A stretch of 64,000 nucleotides of DNA from Bacillota bacterium (GCA_023409265.1 JAEYHZ010000014.1:744001-808000); one strand, 5' to 3'. Positions 45,570 to 54,929 are shown, numbered from the stretch's first letter. Notes: generated by a model from the letters alone, not told the origin. Program-made: numbers and translations.

Positions 45570-47765
45570 TTATCTAAGAAGCTGCAGGACACCTTGAGGC
45601 TGCTGATTTGCCTGAGCCAGCATAGCCTGAGCTGCCTGTGAGAGAATGTTGTTCTTGGTGAATTCCATCATTTCCTTAGCCATGTCTACGTCACGGATAC
45701 GGGATTCAGATGCAGTCAGGTTTTCACTGGTAGTACCCAAATTGTTAATTGTATGTTCCAGACGATTTTGGAAAGCACCGAGTTTCGAGCGTTCTGCCGA
45801 AACTGCTGAAATTGCGTCTCCCAGAACGCTAATTGCTGCAGTAGCCTTATCATGAGTTGAAACATCCAATGCATACTCTAAGCTTTCATCGGTTGTACCA
45901 TTCGTAACATTTGCTAATATAACATAGCTTGCTTTAGCACCATCTTTTGCAGTTACTGTTGAACTTGTACCGTCTCCAGTTACTCTCAAAGCTTTTGATC
46001 TCATATCAGTGATATTCAGGTTCATACTCTGGGCGTAATTTGCACCAATCTGAAGCCTTACATCAAATCCAGCAGTAGCATCCTTGCTCTCAGCAAGAGT
46101 AATTGTATTGCCCGCAAATCCTGTATTTGCTGCTGTTACAACCAGGTTTATGGAATTATCGGCATTTGTATTTTTACCTAGTCGAATATCATTAGTTAAC
46201 CCAGCATTCAAACCGGCTTGTAATTCTATTATTTTATCAACTGCCTGCTCAGCTGTTAAACCTTTAATATCCACTGCAAAATCAGTATTCAGACCTGACG
46301 TTGCAGCTGTTGAATTCGCATAATTACCCAAGCTGCTGTCATAGAAGCCTATCTTCTGATTGCCTATAGTGATTGAAGAGCCTTCATCAGGGGCCTTACT
46401 GAATGTAAAGGTTCCACTTGCTGCAGTAACATTTGTAATACTGGTTTGAGCAACTCTGTTTCCACCAGTGAATGCACCTGTGGCATTTGCAGTTAATGTA
46501 ATTACATCACTAGTATTTGCACCTCCGCTACTACTCGCAGACATCGTCCATCCAGGTATTCCCCCTGCAGTCACTGCTGCAAGTACTGCAGCACCCATTG
46601 CATTCTTATCTGCAAGTCCATTTACGTCTACAACAAAATCAGCTCCGAGAAAAGCTTTTGCTTCAGTGGCATTTCTATATGTAGTATTTCCACTATCCCA
46701 GAAAGCAATCTTCTTGTCCGCCATAGTAATATATGAGCCTTCTTGTGCTACACCGCTAAAAGTGATAATACTTGTAGCTGCAACTCCAGTAATACCTGTA
46801 GCTCCACCAGCAGCACCCTGCTGAGCAGCAGCACCTACATTCCCCAATGAGTTAGTGCCACTAGCAAAATTTTCTTCAAATTCCCAGGCATTATTTGTTG
46901 CTCCATCTGCAGGAATACCTGTTGCAGTAATTCCTGAAGTACCGCTTGCTGCAAAAGTAATATTATCCAGGCTACCATTTCCCGCTGCCTTAATTGCGTT
47001 TAAAGCCGCAAGGATACCATTCCTTACAGCTTCTCCATTTTGCAGCGATGTATCTCCTGCTACCATATTTATGGTTGCAGCAGAAGTTGTTGTACCAGCA
47101 GCAAGGGTTGTTGTGCCAGCAATATGGGTTGCATCGGCAGCTGCTACATCAAATGTGATTGTCACTCCGCCAAAGGTAAAGGTCTCTCCATCAGCTATAT
47201 CTGCATTCAGTGTAAGGTCTCCTGAAACCCATACTGCAGCAACGCTATTTGTACCATTAACACCGCCTGTTGTTGCATTTGAGTTTGCAGCAGCAGAGCC
47301 ACCAGTCAATGTAGTTCCTGACAAGGATGCATTTGTTGTGATTTGACGCCCACCGTTCAGCAGTTTCTGAGTATTAAATTCTGTGGTATTCCCTATTCTA
47401 TTAATTTCAGATGAAAGCTGAATGATTTCCTTCTGTATTTCATCCCTGTCTGAACTGGTATTGGTACCGTTAGCTGCTTGAGTTGCAAGTTCTTTCATTC
47501 TTTGCAGTATACTGTGAGTTTCGCTCAAAGCACCCTCAGCAGTCTGAATCAAAGAAATACCATCCTGTGAGTTCCTTGCGGCTTGGTCAAGACCTCTTAT
47601 TTGTGCTCTCATTTTTTCACTGATGGCAAGACCTGCAGCATCATCACCGGCCCTATTGATTCTTAAACCTGATGATAGCTTTTCCAATGACTTTGCACTG
47701 TTTGCACTGTTGTTTGATAATTGACGATGTGTGTTTAGACTTGCGATATTGTGATTAATTCTCAT
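45570..47765 (-). CDS. hag: Flagellin with a large duplicated central insertion
   Basis: A 731-residue flagellin. N-terminal D0/D1 ([36 protein letters not shown], to about residue 140) and C-terminal D1/D0 ([20 protein letters not shown], ending [14 protein letters not shown]) are highly conserved. The 500 residues between are Ala/Gly/Thr/Asn-rich and replace the outer domains. They contain a repeated beta unit: [33 protein letters not shown] and [17 protein letters not shown], the last two within clearly homologous stretches of about 60-65 residues. Secreted and polymerised into the filament. The leader carries hairpins next to a csrA-like gene. Confidence 0.95.
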   Translation of the reverse strand: MRINHNIASLNTHRQLSNNSANSAKSLEKLSSGLRINRAGDDAAGLAISEKMRAQIRGLDQAARNSQDGISLIQTAEGALSETHSILQRMKELATQAANGTNTSSDRDEIQKEIIQLSSEINRIGNTTEFNTQKLLNGGRQITTNASLSGTTLTGGSAAANSNATTGGVNGTNSVAAVWVSGDLTLNADIADGETFTFGGVTITFDVAAADATHIAGTTTLAAGTTTSAATINMVAGDTSLQNGEAVRNGILAALNAIKAAGNGSLDNITFAASGTSGITATGIPADGATNNAWEFEENFASGTNSLGNVGAAAQQGAAGGATGITGVAATSIITFSGVAQEGSYITMADKKIAFWDSGNTTYRNATEAKAFLGADFVVDVNGLADKNAMGAAVLAAVTAGGIPGWTMSASSSGGANTSDVITLTANATGAFTGGNRVAQTSITNVTAASGTFTFSKAPDEGSSITIGNQKIGFYDSSLGNYANSTAATSGLNTDFAVDIKGLTAEQAVDKIIELQAGLNAGLTNDIRLGKNTNADNSINLVVTAANTGFAGNTITLAESKDATAGFDVRLQIGANYAQSMNLNITDMRSKALRVTGDGTSSTVTAKDGAKASYVILANVTNGTTDESLEYALDVSTHDKATAAISVLGDAISAVSAERSKLGAFQNRLEHTINNLGTTSENLTASESRIRDVDMAKEMMEFTKNNILSQAAQAMLAQANQQPQGVLQLLR

Positions 47766-47773
47766 TTAATATT

Positions 47774-47853
47774 CTCCTTCCGTGATATCAGGGATCAACC
47801 CTGACGCTTTTATACCGGCTTCCATCCATAGTCCCCGGTCTGCCCTTTAGGGC
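47774..47853 (-). promoter_or_regulatory. Structured flagellin leader with GGA motifs
   Basis: On the minus strand the leader folds into three hairpins: GCCC/GGGC (47842-47853); ACCGG/CCGGT (47814-47839), whose 16-nt loop contains three GGA triplets; and TCAGGG/CCCTGA (47788-47804). The ribosome binding site GGAAGGAG (47774-47781) itself contains GGA. GGA in loops and over the Shine-Dalgarno site is what CsrA binds; in B. subtilis CsrA represses hag this way. No sigma-D promoter could be assigned. Confidence 0.55.
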
Positions 47854-47942
47854 ATTTGTTCTATTTCCAGCCCTTTAGTTGATGTGCACCCCAATTAAAG
47901 GCTTGAAACCAACTTATACGTTAGTACTTGCTTTTGCCAGCT

Positions 47943-48167
47943 TTATTCCGGCAGGTTTCTTCTTTTCCTTAACAACTCTTCAAAGTCCCATTTAGGTACT
48001 GCTCCCTGCATATGACATCTTTTTTCATATACTTTGTCGCGCTCTATGGAAACATCTTTGGGTGCGTCTATGCATAGCTTTATATCACTGCTATCCCATT
48101 TCACACGTACTACTATCCTGTTATCAATAACAACATACTCCACGTCTTTCATTCCAAATACAAGCAT
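47943..48167 (-). CDS. csrA: Divergent CsrA-family RNA-binding regulator
   Basis: A 74-residue protein aligning with CsrA throughout its first 50 residues: MLVFGMK at the start (CsrA usually MLVLxRK), VIDNRIVVRV, and IKLCIDAPKDVSIERDKVY, which keeps the APK and the RNA-contacting Arg after the last strand. Leu4 and Arg6 are replaced by Phe and Met, and the C-terminal tail is unusual (KWDFEELLRKRRNLPE). It lies 177 bp upstream of the flagellin gene, where Firmicutes place csrA, but no fliW antagonist gene is nearby. A strong AAGGAGGGG precedes the ATG. Confidence 0.75.
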   Translation of the reverse strand: MLVFGMKDVEYVVIDNRIVVRVKWDSSDIKLCIDAPKDVSIERDKVYEKRCHMQGAVPKWDFEELLRKRRNLPE

Positions 48168-48435
48168 GTCTATTCCCCTCCTTGGGTGTATTAATTTTTA
48201 TCTGGTAAAATTATCGTTGGATTGGATAATACAAATAAGAAAGTTGCGACATAATAACAAACTTCGTATCCAGAATACAAATAGCATATCCGAATTACAA
48301 TCAATGAAATTTTTCCTGTTTAAAACTAAAAGGTAAATATAAAAGATCTCTCTTATCCGTATAGGAAAGGCGTAATGGCTTTTGGATTTTACATTATAAA
48401 TTAAATGTCAGGTTGAAATTTATATTTCATAAATA

Positions 48436-48825
48436 TCAAATATACAACAAAGTTCTCAACTTTTTAATATAATTTCTGCTAACAGGAATTTGTACCTGAG
48501 TTGATTTCAAATGCATCATATACGTTGAATTAAACCATGGGACTATTTTTTCAACACAATCCATATTGACAATATAACTTTTATGGCTTCTAAAGAAACC
48601 TCTTGTATAAAGTCTCCTCTCAAGCTCCTCAAGTGAACTCCGGCTTTCATATATATGGTTCTTTGTATGAACCATCACCTTTTTCTTAACCATAGTAAAG
48701 TACAATATTGTTGAAGTTTCCAGCAATATAATAGCATTTTCATTCCATACAGCGACCTTATTTATCAATTTATCCACATACTTTTGATCCTCAGCAATGT
48801 CGATAATCTGCTTAGTAGCTTCCAT
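48436..48825 (-). CDS. Stand-alone LytTR DNA-binding protein
   Basis: A 129-residue protein consisting of little more than a LytTR domain (about residues 40-129): RRLYTRGFFRSHKSYIVNMD and VQIPVSRNYIKKLRTLL are the two conserved stretches. No receiver or membrane domain. LytTR proteins bind direct repeats upstream of envelope, peptide or virulence genes. Located between csrA and the tRNA genes; a broken relative lies next door. The ATG follows TGGAGTG. Confidence 0.85.
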   Translation of the reverse strand: MEATKQIIDIAEDQKYVDKLINKVAVWNENAIILLETSTILYFTMVKKKVMVHTKNHIYESRSSLEELERRLYTRGFFRSHKSYIVNMDCVEKIVPWFNSTYMMHLKSTQVQIPVSRNYIKKLRTLLYI

Positions 48826-49084
48826 ATTATCACTCCAAATAAAAAAATATTGAATAGTATTATCCGGTAGTTATATCGCTTATATTTTAGGTTAAATAAG
48901 GATTTGCGGACGAAATAGAAAAAGATGGGCCTTAAATGCATATGAGACAGATAAGATGCATAAATTCATTAACCGGTTTTATTCATATTCAAAGAATCTC
49001 TTTTAATTTCTATTTATAAAACCAGGTTACAAGTATCTGAACATTTGATTGTACGAGTTTTTTGACAAATGTTGAATTAATCCA

Positions 49085-49294
49085 TTAAGCTATCTTCTGT
49101 ATATAGTCCGTATTAATTAGAAAACTCTTATGGCATCTGAAAAATCTTTCCATCAGGAAGTTGATGATAGAACGCTCAAGAAATATTTTGTTTTTCAATA
49201 TGAGAATTGGATAAATGGTGGGAGTGAAGAACCCTAGATTTTCAATGGTTTCCAGATAAATGTCGAGGAGAAGCGAGGATTCAAGAATGCTCAC
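49085..49294 (-). pseudogene. Broken LytTR gene
   Basis: A 69-codon frame ends with the LytTR block RFFRCHKSFLINTDYIQKI and then stops, lacking the C-terminal strand (IPVSRNYIKKL in the intact neighbour). The beginning, MSILESSLLLDIYLETIENL, lacks a binding site and starts inside a stretch that resembles the 3' end of tRNA-Ser. It is read as a truncated paralogue of the gene at 48.4 kb. Confidence 0.6.
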
Positions 49295-49346
49295 AGCATG
49301 TGACGTCGCCCTTACGAGTTCGAATCCTTATTCTTTTTTATATGGC

Positions 49347-49380
49347 AAAAAGCCTTTAGACTATTATCTAAAGGCTTTTT
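49347..49380 (-). terminator. Terminator of the tRNA-Ser pair
   Basis: A perfect AAAAAGCCTTTAGA / TCTAAAGGCTTTTT stem, 6-nt loop, immediately after the tRNA-Ser(GCU) gene. Confidence 0.9.
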
Positions 49381-49383
49381 ACC

Positions 49384-49475
49384 TGGCGGAGAAGCGGGGA
49401 TTCGAACCCCGGCTAGGATTACTCCTACTAACGGTTTAGCAAACCGTCCCCTTCGACCTGCTTGGGTACTTCTCC
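49384..49475 (-). tRNA. tRNA-Ser (anticodon GCU)
   Basis: Acceptor GGAGAAG pairs with CTTCTCC, discriminator G and encoded CCA. The anticodon loop TTTGCTAAA gives GCU, the variable arm is long as in class II tRNAs, and the T-loop is GGGTTCGAATCCC. 92 nt with CCA. Confidence 0.96.
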
Positions 49476-49518
49476 ATTTATTTTAAGCTGACTCGCTAAG
49501 AGCCAGCTTATATTCATT

Positions 49519-49609
49519 TGGCGGAGAGAGTGAGATTCGAACTCACGGTAGGCTCACACCTACGCCGGTTTTCAAGACCGGTGCCTTAAACCAACTCGAC
49601 CATCTCTCC
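49519..49609 (-). tRNA. tRNA-Ser (anticodon UGA)
   Basis: Acceptor GGAGAGA / TCTCTCC, discriminator G, encoded CCA. The anticodon stem-loop CCGGTCTTGAAAACCGG gives UGA; long variable arm; T-loop GAGTTCGAATCTC. 43 bp upstream of the second tRNA-Ser and probably co-transcribed. Confidence 0.96.
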
Positions 49610-49781
49610 AAGTTATCGCGTCAAGCGACGAACTTAATTTTACAATGAATCCGACTTTTTGTCAACACTTTAATTCCAGAAACTTTTTTAATAATCTTGT
49701 GTAAATATTACCAATGGCGCATTTCAACTATTTGTGACGCCTAACGCAGAATTTTTAATTAATGTTAATTCCCCTTTTAAT

Positions 49782-50540
49782 TTACATTTTCTTACTTAGT
49801 GCTTTCATGTCTCTGGTAAATGAACTCTTTGGATAATTTACTAAAAATGAATCAATAATCTTCTTTGCTTCTGCATAGTTAGCTGTTTTGTAGTATGAAT
49901 TGGCCATATAATAGTATGCATCATCTATATAGTATTCATTCTTTTGTGAGAAATCAATAGCCCTTGTCAGACTTATTATCGCTTCAGTATAGTTTTTCTT
50001 TCTATAATTTTTATATCCTTCTCTATATAATAATTGTGATGCTTTAGCATAACTATTTGTAACCAGTTCATTATATAATTGCAATGCTTTGGGACTTAAA
50101 TAAGATGTATTTATATTAAATTTTAGCGCAACAGCACAGTTAATGTAGTCTTCGTTAATATACGCTGCCTGTGCGGTCATCAATAACTCTGAAGCACTTG
50201 CTTCATTATTATATTTTGATTGAAGATCCGCACTTTTTTCTTCTTCTGTGGCCAGTTCCTGTTCAGATTCTACCAGTTTATTTCTTAAGGCTTCAATCTC
50301 CGTTTTCAGCCTTTTATTTTCTTTAACGGCACTGTTAAAATCGGTAACTGCATTTATTTTGGCCTTTTCCTGTGAAGAAAGTTTATTCTGGTACTCGCTG
50401 ATATTATTTTGAAATTTGACCTGACTATATGCAGTCAAAAGCAAAACAATGAATGCACCGGTGAATAAAATCAACGCATACATCCATATCTGTTTTTTCT
50501 CATTTTTGCTTTCTTTATTATTTGTAAATTTAAGATTCAT
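49782..50540 (-). CDS. Membrane-anchored coiled-coil/TPR protein
   Basis: A 252-residue protein. One membrane helix at about residues 20-42 (IWMYALILFTGAFIVLLLTA), a coiled coil to about 115 (KENKRLKTEIEALRNKLVES), then tetratricopeptide-like repeats: GYKNYRKKNYTEAIISLTRA and AYYYMANSYYKTANYAEAKK, ending in a YbgF/CpoB-like NYPKSSFTRDM. The TPR part is predicted to be outside. Probably a scaffold for envelope proteins; partners unknown. Upstream of the tRNAs and downstream of the DUF4446 gene. Confidence 0.75.
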   Translation of the reverse strand: MNLKFTNNKESKNEKKQIWMYALILFTGAFIVLLLTAYSQVKFQNNISEYQNKLSSQEKAKINAVTDFNSAVKENKRLKTEIEALRNKLVESEQELATEEEKSADLQSKYNNEASASELLMTAQAAYINEDYINCAVALKFNINTSYLSPKALQLYNELVTNSYAKASQLLYREGYKNYRKKNYTEAIISLTRAIDFSQKNEYYIDDAYYYMANSYYKTANYAEAKKIIDSFLVNYPKSSFTRDMKALSKKM

Positions 50541-50589
50541 ATCTGATTTAGGCCTCCGTATGCCCGTGAGAGAGCATGCTTAACTATCT

Positions 50590-51123
50590 TTATACCTGGC
50601 TGGTATAGTTTCTCTCTACATTTGTTTTTTTCGCAATATCTATTGCCTGTATTTCTTCAGCAGAAAGTGTATATTTTGATTTACCTGATGATACGGGTTT
50701 AGCATAAGTTGAAGAACTATCCCGAGCATAAATTCCACTTAAAACTATACCTGAATCATTATTATCAAGTAGCGCTATGGAAAAACTCAGGTCGCTTCCA
50801 ACGTTATCAAAAGCATTAAATCTTACTATTCCTACTTTCTGAACACATTGGAGAAGAGTTCTTTCTATTTCATTGATTTTTACTTCAATATCTCTGTTCT
50901 TAGCATTAACCGAATTAACACTCTCAAGACATTTTTCCAAAAGCTCTTCCATATTTCTATCGCTCAAGCCATTCATAAATCTGTTATATTTTGTCCTGAT
51001 CCTGTTAGTCTTTTTTATATTGGCAAAAAGTAAAAGACAGTTTGTTATTATAAAAAAGAAACAGATTGCGAATAAAACTAAAATCTCAAATTTTAAATTT
51101 AATATATTATTAATAAAATCCAT
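50590..51123 (-). CDS. DUF4446 family protein
   Basis: A 177-residue protein with one N-terminal membrane helix (EILVLFAICFFFIITNCLLL), a short coiled coil (DIEVKINEIERTLLQCVQ), then the DUF4446 core GIVRFNAFDNVGSDLSFSIA and LLDNNDSGIVLSGIYARDSS. The family sits next to parAB in many clostridia, as here; function unknown. The start is the ATG at 51123 with AAGGAG 10 nt upstream, not the frame start 16 codons earlier. Confidence 0.85.
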   Translation of the reverse strand: MDFINNILNLKFEILVLFAICFFFIITNCLLLFANIKKTNRIRTKYNRFMNGLSDRNMEELLEKCLESVNSVNAKNRDIEVKINEIERTLLQCVQKVGIVRFNAFDNVGSDLSFSIALLDNNDSGIVLSGIYARDSSSTYAKPVSSGKSKYTLSAEEIQAIDIAKKTNVERNYTSQV

Positions 51124-51288
51124 TTTCTTAAAACTCCTTATACATTTGATCCACAAATATATGATTTTCAAAACACATTAGTTTATTTGTCCAAAATTTA
51201 GCTTTAGAGGATATTTTTATTTTTCTATATTAATATCCCTACCACTATTTAAAAAACCGCTTAAAAATGATTTTAGAGGGTCGTTTTT

Positions 51289-52134
51289 TTAGTGACTCTT
51301 GTAAAAAAATTCTAATAAGCGCTCTAGCTCATCATTAGAATAATACTCTATAGTGATTTTACCTTTGTTATTATTTGCCTGTAACTTTACCTTTGTTCCT
51401 AATATACTTTTTAGTTTATCTTCCACAAACTTAAAATCAGGATTATCATTAATAATCTTTTTCTTATCACTTTTATTTTGAAACAATCTTTTTATATAAT
51501 TTTCTGTTTCTCTAACGCTCAATTTATTTTCTATAATATAATCTGCTGCTTTTAACTGTAAACCAGGGTCCTGTATAATAACCAGAGTTCGGGCATGTCC
51601 ACTTGTTAAATCTCCACTGACTATGAACTTTTTAACCTCTTCACAAAGACCGAGTAGTCTAAGCGAGTTTGCAATAGCAGGTCTGCTTCTGCCAATAGTT
51701 TCTGCTATCTGCTCCTGGGTCATATTGTATTCATTCATTAAATTGAGAAAAGCATCTGCCTCTTCTATTGGGTTTAAATCCTCTCTCTGAAGGTTTTCAA
51801 TTAATGCTACTTCCATAACCTGTTTGTTGGTAAATTCCTTTATTAATGCAGGAACTTTACTCAGGCCCGCCAGTTTTGCAGCACGCCATCTTCTCTCACC
51901 AGCAATTATGGTATATATGCTATTATCCTTTTTTACAATGATGGGCTGAATAATTCCATGTTGCTTAATTGATTCTGCCAGTTGGACAAGTTTTTCATCA
52001 TCAAAGTATTTACGAGGCTGACCGGCATTGGGTTCAATCTCATTTATTCTTATTTCTATAACACCTGACTCTTCTTCAAGTGCTTCATTTGATATCAGAG
52101 CACCCAGCCCCTTACCCAAACCCTTTTTCACCAT
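51289..52134 (-). CDS. parB: Chromosome partition protein ParB/Spo0J
   Basis: A 281-residue CTPase/DNA-clamp protein: RKYFDDEKLVQLAESIKQHG and the CTP-binding GERRWRAAKLAGL, then a helix-turn-helix around TQEQIAETIGRSRPAIANSL that reads parS, and a C-terminal dimerisation segment. Loads at parS and spreads along DNA to direct segregation of the origin. It begins 3 bp after the parA stop with GAGGTGG upstream. Confidence 0.95.
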   Translation of the reverse strand: MVKKGLGKGLGALISNEALEEESGVIEIRINEIEPNAGQPRKYFDDEKLVQLAESIKQHGIIQPIIVKKDNSIYTIIAGERRWRAAKLAGLSKVPALIKEFTNKQVMEVALIENLQREDLNPIEEADAFLNLMNEYNMTQEQIAETIGRSRPAIANSLRLLGLCEEVKKFIVSGDLTSGHARTLVIIQDPGLQLKAADYIIENKLSVRETENYIKRLFQNKSDKKKIINDNPDFKFVEDKLKSILGTKVKLQANNNKGKITIEYYSNDELERLLEFFYKSH

Positions 52135-52137
52135 ACT

Positions 52138-52911
52138 CTATACCACCTCTTCAGAATACTCAATTACTTCTTCTGCCAATTCTATATAACATTCTGCACC
52201 TTTGGACTTTTCATCATATAATATTATTGGTAGTCCAAAGCTGGGAGCTTCACTTAATCTAACATTTCTAGGGATAACCGTTCTATATACTTTATTTCTA
52301 AAGTATTTCTTTACTTCCTCTACAACCTGTATAGATAAATTAGTCCTTGCATCAAACATTGTGAGAACAACACCTTCAACATCTAATTCTGGGTTTAAAT
52401 GTTTCTGTACAAGCTTTACAGTGTTCATTAACTGGCTTAACCCTTCCAAAGCATAATATTCGCATTGGATCGGAACCAATATTGTATCTGCTGCAGTTAA
52501 GGAATTTAATGTGAGAAGTCCTAACGACGGTGGGCAGTCAATGATTATAAAATCATATTCTTTCTTTATGTAATACAAGGCTGCTTTTAATCTGTTTTCT
52601 CTTGAAATTACAGAAACCAGTTCAACTTCAGCTCCAGCCAATTGTATATTGGAAGGACAAAGCATCAGGTTATCTATACATGTTTTTACTAATGTGTTTT
52701 CAATCGCTTCATCATTAATAATTACATCATACACAGATTGTTTTATGGATTTTTTATCAACTCCAAGTCCGCTAGTTGTATTACCTTGTGGATCTATATC
52801 GATAACTAAAACTTTCTTACCCTTATGTGCCAGACAAGCACTAAGATTAACTGAAGTTGTAGTCTTTCCCACTCCACCTTTTTGATTAGCAATGGCTATT
52901 ATCTTTGCCAA
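52138..52911 (-). CDS. parA: Chromosome partition ATPase ParA/Soj
   Basis: A 257-residue deviant Walker ATPase: IIAIANQKGGVGKTTTSVNL at the N-terminus (KGGVGKTT), DFIIIDCPPSLGLLTLN (switch II) and the C-terminal amphipathic tail. Works with ParB-parS and, in Bacillus, controls DnaA. Start is the TTG at 52911 with AAGGAG upstream. Confidence 0.95.
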   Translation of the reverse strand: MAKIIAIANQKGGVGKTTTSVNLSACLAHKGKKVLVIDIDPQGNTTSGLGVDKKSIKQSVYDVIINDEAIENTLVKTCIDNLMLCPSNIQLAGAEVELVSVISRENRLKAALYYIKKEYDFIIIDCPPSLGLLTLNSLTAADTILVPIQCEYYALEGLSQLMNTVKLVQKHLNPELDVEGVVLTMFDARTNLSIQVVEEVKKYFRNKVYRTVIPRNVRLSEAPSFGLPIILYDEKSKGAECYIELAEEVIEYSEEVV

Positions 52912-53789
52912 AAAAATCTCACTCCTTATTGAGTAAATTGGTTTTTACCCATCAGTCTCCATTTGAAAATTATATCATAGGGGAAATAATAATACAAAGA
53001 ATTTAATCGAATTGTAAAATGTTTCACGTGAAACATTCATCATTTCACGCGATAATAGTCGTAAAGTGTATATTTCTTTATCATTTTGCTTAATCTCTAT
53101 TACAAACATCTAAAGCTTATTTAAAAAATATGGTTTTTATCTTTACAACTTAAAAACTATTCCAGTTTAAATTCTAACTGCAGCTAATATTATAATTATA
53201 TTTATTAATTGAAATTTAATTTTACTCATTTCCCATCTTATTATTACCTAACATTAATTATCATTTTGTGATTTAAATTGAAGATGAATATATCTTTGAC
53301 TATATTTTCTAATTTCCCTTTTTATTAACTGACAATTGATGTATTTTAAAAACTCTTATAAAATCTTTTTTATTATTTTCAGAAAAATATTATTAATTAC
53401 CTTGAGTAGATGCAGCTTACCCGAAGCTGGTTTAATTAGTATATTATAAAACTAATTTTTGATTAAAACATAAATAAATATATAACCTTGAAGGCTGGTT
53501 GAAATAGATATAGAACCAGATACCTGTTTACCTGGTATGCAGGAAACCTCATACTGCTTTGCCAGAAGAGTTAACATTAATTCACTAATAGAATCTTTAG
53601 TTGATAATTCTAAGAAGCTGTTAGGACTTGCAAATAGCCATTATTATTATAAAGGCTTTTAATGTAAAAGATAAATCATTTGTAAAATTTCTAAATAAGT
53701 TAAAAAAACTTATCCTTTACCTACAGTCAATTAAAATGTCTAAAAAAAGCTTGCTAATTTATAACAATATTTTACTAATTAAGTGTGAA
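52912..53789. other. 878-bp gap upstream of parA with a parS site and an unidentified frame
   Basis: Very AT-rich. It contains a perfect parS (53020-53035), a nearby degenerate half-site (TTTCACGCGA at 53043) and a plus-strand 55-codon frame at 53492-53662 whose product includes PGMQETSYCFARRVNINSLI; it lacks a clear start and no family is recognised. Otherwise nothing gene-like is seen. Confidence 0.5.
53020..53035. promoter_or_regulatory. parS site 1
   Basis: The perfect 16-bp palindrome TGTTTCACGTGAAACA, identical to the Firmicute parS consensus, 108 bp upstream of parA. Confidence 0.97.
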
Positions 53790-54485
53790 TTATAAAAACA
53801 TTTCTTCACCAATAGATAAAACTTTTACAGCCATACCGTTGTACTCTAATTCTCTCTTGAATCGATAAGGATCTGATTCAAGATGATGAATAGGGATTGT
53901 TATTCCGGCATTTATAATACGCGCTGCTTGCACGGCCTCTTCCAGACTCATGGTAAATGTACCGCCAATAGGAAGAAATGCAATATCTATATTTTTTAAC
54001 TTATTCATTTCAGGTATTAAATCAGTATCACCTGCAAAATATATATTCCTATTTTCAACTGTAAGTACATATCCGACACATGAGCCCTTCTTGTGGACTT
54101 TTTTAGTTGAACTTCCCTGTTCAGTGTTATAAGCGAAGGTTGTTTTTATAATAATATCATCTAATAAATATGAGTTATCAGGCCTGACTAATCTAAATTT
54201 AATATTTATATCGCTTTCAATTTTATCCGGTGCAAATACAGAGGTTTCTGAGTGTAATAGTCTATTAATAGTCTCTTTCTTACAATGATCCCGGTGTATA
54301 TGCGAAATTAAAATCAGATCTGCACTTTCAAGCATTTCCGGAAGAATATCATCTTCTTTATCTGAAAATATCACCTTACTTTTTAATTTTTTATAGTATG
54401 TAGACATATAGGAAGGATCAAAGTATATAATGTATTTATCTGTCTTGATTTGAACCCATGAACGTGGAAACCATTTAATTCTCAT
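53790..54485 (-). CDS. Metallo-beta-lactamase-superfamily hydrolase (UlaG-like)
   Basis: About 231 residues. The zinc motif is ISHIHRDHCKKETINR (HxHxDH), followed by YFAGDTDLIPEM and PIGGTFTMSLEEAVQAARII, typical of UlaG-like metal-dependent hydrolases, with a C-terminal PIHHLESDPYRF. The substrate is not predictable. The start is the ATG at 54485 (GGAGG 5-6 nt upstream), not 10 codons earlier. Its leader holds a GGCCGC...GCGGCTC dyad also found at two other genes in this window. Confidence 0.85.
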   Translation of the reverse strand: MRIKWFPRSWVQIKTDKYIIYFDPSYMSTYYKKLKSKVIFSDKEDDILPEMLESADLILISHIHRDHCKKETINRLLHSETSVFAPDKIESDINIKFRLVRPDNSYLLDDIIIKTTFAYNTEQGSSTKKVHKKGSCVGYVLTVENRNIYFAGDTDLIPEMNKLKNIDIAFLPIGGTFTMSLEEAVQAARIINAGITIPIHHLESDPYRFKRELEYNGMAVKVLSIGEEMFL

Positions 54486-54929
54486 AAAAACCTCCATGAG
54501 CCGCATAGCGGCCATAAAAATTGATGAAGTTATTCAAATCCGCTGTAACGCCAATATAGGAGGTTATTTAGTCATGTGCGGTTTTCATAGTAATAGATTA
54601 AATTTATTATTTCAATAACGCATATTGATACTTTGAATATGTCGCGCAGACCTAATTTCATAGGTTAACTTTGAAGACAAGTGTAAGTGATGTCTTTCAA
54701 ACTAACCACCTCTATGCGGGTTAACTTTTATTTTTTCTTTTATTAAGCTCATTACAATCACTATAAAGATTAATTTTTACATATTATTTCGGAAATTAGG
54801 TAAAATTTTTGTTAGAGAGCTTGCATCCTCAATAAATATCTGTAAAATCAGCAACATATGATAGGCATTAAAATATTGCCCTTGGCTTTAAATTAAACTG
54901 TATCAAATTAATTTTATGTCTTTGTTAAT
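54486..54929. other. Intergenic region with a strong hairpin
   Basis: No clear gene. A 17-bp nearly perfect hairpin at 54663-54707 (GGTTAACTTTGAAGACA against TGTCTTTCAAACTAACC) is the main feature. A 14-codon plus-strand frame after AGGAGG at 54574 is present but too short to trust. Confidence 0.4.

Noticed and set aside
46855..47346. 163-codon Ala/Val/Pro-rich plus-strand frame within the flagellin gene
   Set aside because: A reverse-strand artefact of the repetitive Ala/Gly/Thr codons of flagellin; no binding site.
47774..47930. Possible cyclic-di-GMP riboswitch before flagellin
   Set aside because: The structured leader lacks the conserved GEMM core sequences; GGA-loop hairpins beside csrA explain it better.
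47854..47942. Sigma-D (FliA) promoter for flagellin
   Set aside because: TAAA and GCCGGTAT occur but with wrong spacing (26 nt); no convincing pair was found.
49295..49325. A third tRNA gene suggested by AGTTCGAATCC
   Set aside because: Neither T-stem nor acceptor stem pairs; at most a remnant.
54574..54618. 14-codon frame MCGFHSNRLNLLFQ after AGGAGG
   Set aside because: Too short to distinguish from chance; no conserved context.
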